The notes under the pieces are model-generated. The model was not told where the DNA came from. It was given only the letters and a program-made list of their open reading frames with translations, and ran no database searches. Shown one piece after another: positions 30,609 through 31,504 of a stretch of DNA of 31,504 nt. The translations under genes and the position numbers were made by a program. This DNA is from VRUE01 sp036265675 (lineage in GTDB: Bacteria > Actinomycetota > Thermoleophilia > Solirubrobacterales > 70-9): positions 1 through 31,504 of the forward strand of contig DATAOP010000031.1 of NCBI GenBank assembly GCA_036265675.1, written 5' to 3'. The number at the start of each line of letters is the position of its first letter. Positions within the stretch are counted from its first letter, which is position 1.

Positions 30609-31504
30609 CCTCGGCCTCCTCGCCGGGCTCGGACTCGGGCGGTAGCTCGCCGCCGCGCTCGGTGCCGGCGATCAGTTCGTCGCCGATCTTGTCCTCGGGG
30701 ATGAAGCCGGACTTCATCCCGAAGTAGACGGCCTGGGGATGGTGGGCGACGATTGCGACGGTCGACTGCTCGGGCATCACGGCGTAGCCGCCGGAGAGGG
30801 TCATCCCGATCTTCTCGAGGTCGAGCAGGCGCCAGACCTTCTCGTGCTCTGACTGCTCCGGGCAGGCCGGGTAGCCCCACGAGTACCGGCGGCCCTGATC
30901 GAGGTCGATCTCGAGCTCGCGGCGGACCTGGGAATGCAGCCACTCGGCGAGACCCTCCGCCGACTGGACGCCGATCCCATGCACGTACAGCTGCTCGGCG
31001 AACTCGCCTTCGCGCTCGAGCCGCTCGATCAGCTCGGTCACTTCGGGGCCGACCGTCACACCCTGGAGGGCGACCACGTCGTGTTCGCCCGAGCCCAGCG
31101 GGCGGAAGAAGTCGGCCAGGCAGATGCGGTCGTGCCTGGGCTGGCGCGGGAAGGCGAGGCGCTCCAGCTCGCGATCCGGGTCGGCGGGGTCGAAGACGAC
31201 CAGCTCGTTGCCGTCGGCGTTGCAGGGGAAGTAGCCGAGCCTTGCGCGCGGGCGCAGGTAGTCCTGCTCGCGCCACATCCGCTCCAGGCGCGGCGCGAAG
31301 CCCTCCTCGCCGTCGGCGCCCTCGACCAGCCGCCGCCAGGCCTCGCCCTTGACGCCTTTGCCGCCCCAGTGCAGCTTGAACAGCACGTGGCGGTCGAGAT
31401 AGGGGAAGACATCATCCAGGTCGATCGCGATGTCGCGAACGCCCCAGTAGGGCGGCGTCGGGATCGGCGCATCGGCACGGGCGCTGGAGCGGACGCTGTC
31501 ATCC
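30589..31504 (-). CDS. metH: Cobalamin-dependent methionine synthase, C-terminal AdoMet-binding activation region (5' end outside window)
   Basis: The frame is open through the window edge, so this is the C-terminal part of a longer gene. Visible motifs are TPPYWGVRDIAIDLDDVFPYLD, HWGGKG, GVQSAEGLAEWLHSQVRRELEIDL and RYSWGYPACPEQSEHEKVWRLL, the signature of the MetH reactivation domain that binds AdoMet. KSGFIPED is close to the end. MetH makes methionine from homocysteine using methylcobalamin and methyl-tetrahydrofolate; this domain remethylates oxidised cobalamin. The C-terminus is extended by an acidic Glu/Pro-rich tail. The catalytic homocysteine, folate and B12 domains would lie beyond the window. 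A stand-alone activation-domain protein is possible but less likely. Confidence 0.88.
   Translation of the reverse strand, partial: DDSVRSSARADAPIPTPPYWGVRDIAIDLDDVFPYLDRHVLFKLHWGGKGVKGEAWRRLVEGADGEEGFAPRLERMWREQDYLRPRARLGYFPCNADGNELVVFDPADPDRELERLAFPRQPRHDRICLADFFRPLGSGEHDVVALQGVTVGPEVTELIERLEREGEFAEQLYVHGIGVQSAEGLAEWLHSQVRRELEIDLDQGRRYSWGYPACPEQSEHEKVWRLLDLEKIGMTLSGGYAVMPEQSTVAIVAHHPQAVYFGMKSGFIPEDKIGDELIAGTERGGELPPESEPGEEAEETPVEA

Overview
The window is very GC-rich, densely packed bacterial DNA with GTG and TTG starts and short intergenic gaps. It looks like chromosome of a high-GC actinobacterium, most likely class Thermoleophilia (Solirubrobacterales-like). This is inferred from the gene families: a PimA-like mannosyltransferase fused to a flippase-like membrane domain, a relic of the family whose N-terminus reads RLTYANAMATIAVFVALGG, an actinobacterial-type HemQ, and a holin-X/DUF3618 pair. 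No tRNA, rRNA, CRISPR array, insertion sequence or phage module was seen. The genes at both window edges are cut.

Layout. 1-1368: 3' part of a response-regulator/thioredoxin-reductase-like fusion. 1365-3981: acyl-CoA dehydrogenase plus an NTF2-like protein, divergent from an enoyl-CoA hydratase across a region holding a strong inverted repeat. 3963-4406: small lipoprotein. 4444-9154: tightly coupled operon of carboxyltransferase, small unknown protein, beta-keto acid cleavage enzyme, CoA-transferase/racemase and MerR regulator. 9161-11024: divergent epimerase and short-chain dehydrogenase. 11033-14074: adenylate-cyclase/ATPase/TPR regulator. 14122-15595: palindromic operator, nitrilase-family amidase and TetR regulator. 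15618-16448: three small envelope proteins. 16527-17816: divergent DegV and A-type Fe-S carrier. 17928-18613: decayed exported-protein gene. 18696-19163: Usp-like protein. 19170-22882: glutaredoxin, BolA, a hydrolase, FprA and HemQ. 22869-24695: phosphatase-like polytopic membrane protein. 24852-27167: secreted FG-GAP/collagen-like protein. 27215-29539: glycosyltransferase-flippase fusion. 29576-30457: AbiEi-like/DUF559 protein. 30589-31504: C-terminal part of cobalamin-dependent methionine synthase.

Three themes link the genes. (1) Acyl-CoA catabolism (1.8-9.2 kb): dehydrogenase, hydratase, carboxyltransferase, BKACE and racemase/CoA-transferase could form one degradation route under MerR control; the substrate cannot be read from the sequence. 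(2) Iron-sulfur and heme supply (17.4-22.9 kb): A-type carrier, CGFS glutaredoxin, BolA, ferredoxin reductase and coproheme decarboxylase. (3) Cell envelope (15.6-16.4 and 22.9-29.5 kb): holin-X/DUF3618 proteins, the phosphatase-like membrane protein, the collagen-like secreted protein and the PimA-like fusion.

A recurring feature is a -10-like hexamer lying 6-8 nt before the start codon with no Shine-Dalgarno sequence, suggesting leaderless mRNAs for at least seven genes. I saw no fully new system. The best leads are the BKACE operon, the unusual GT-flippase and FG-GAP/collagen proteins, and several well-formed candidate operators.
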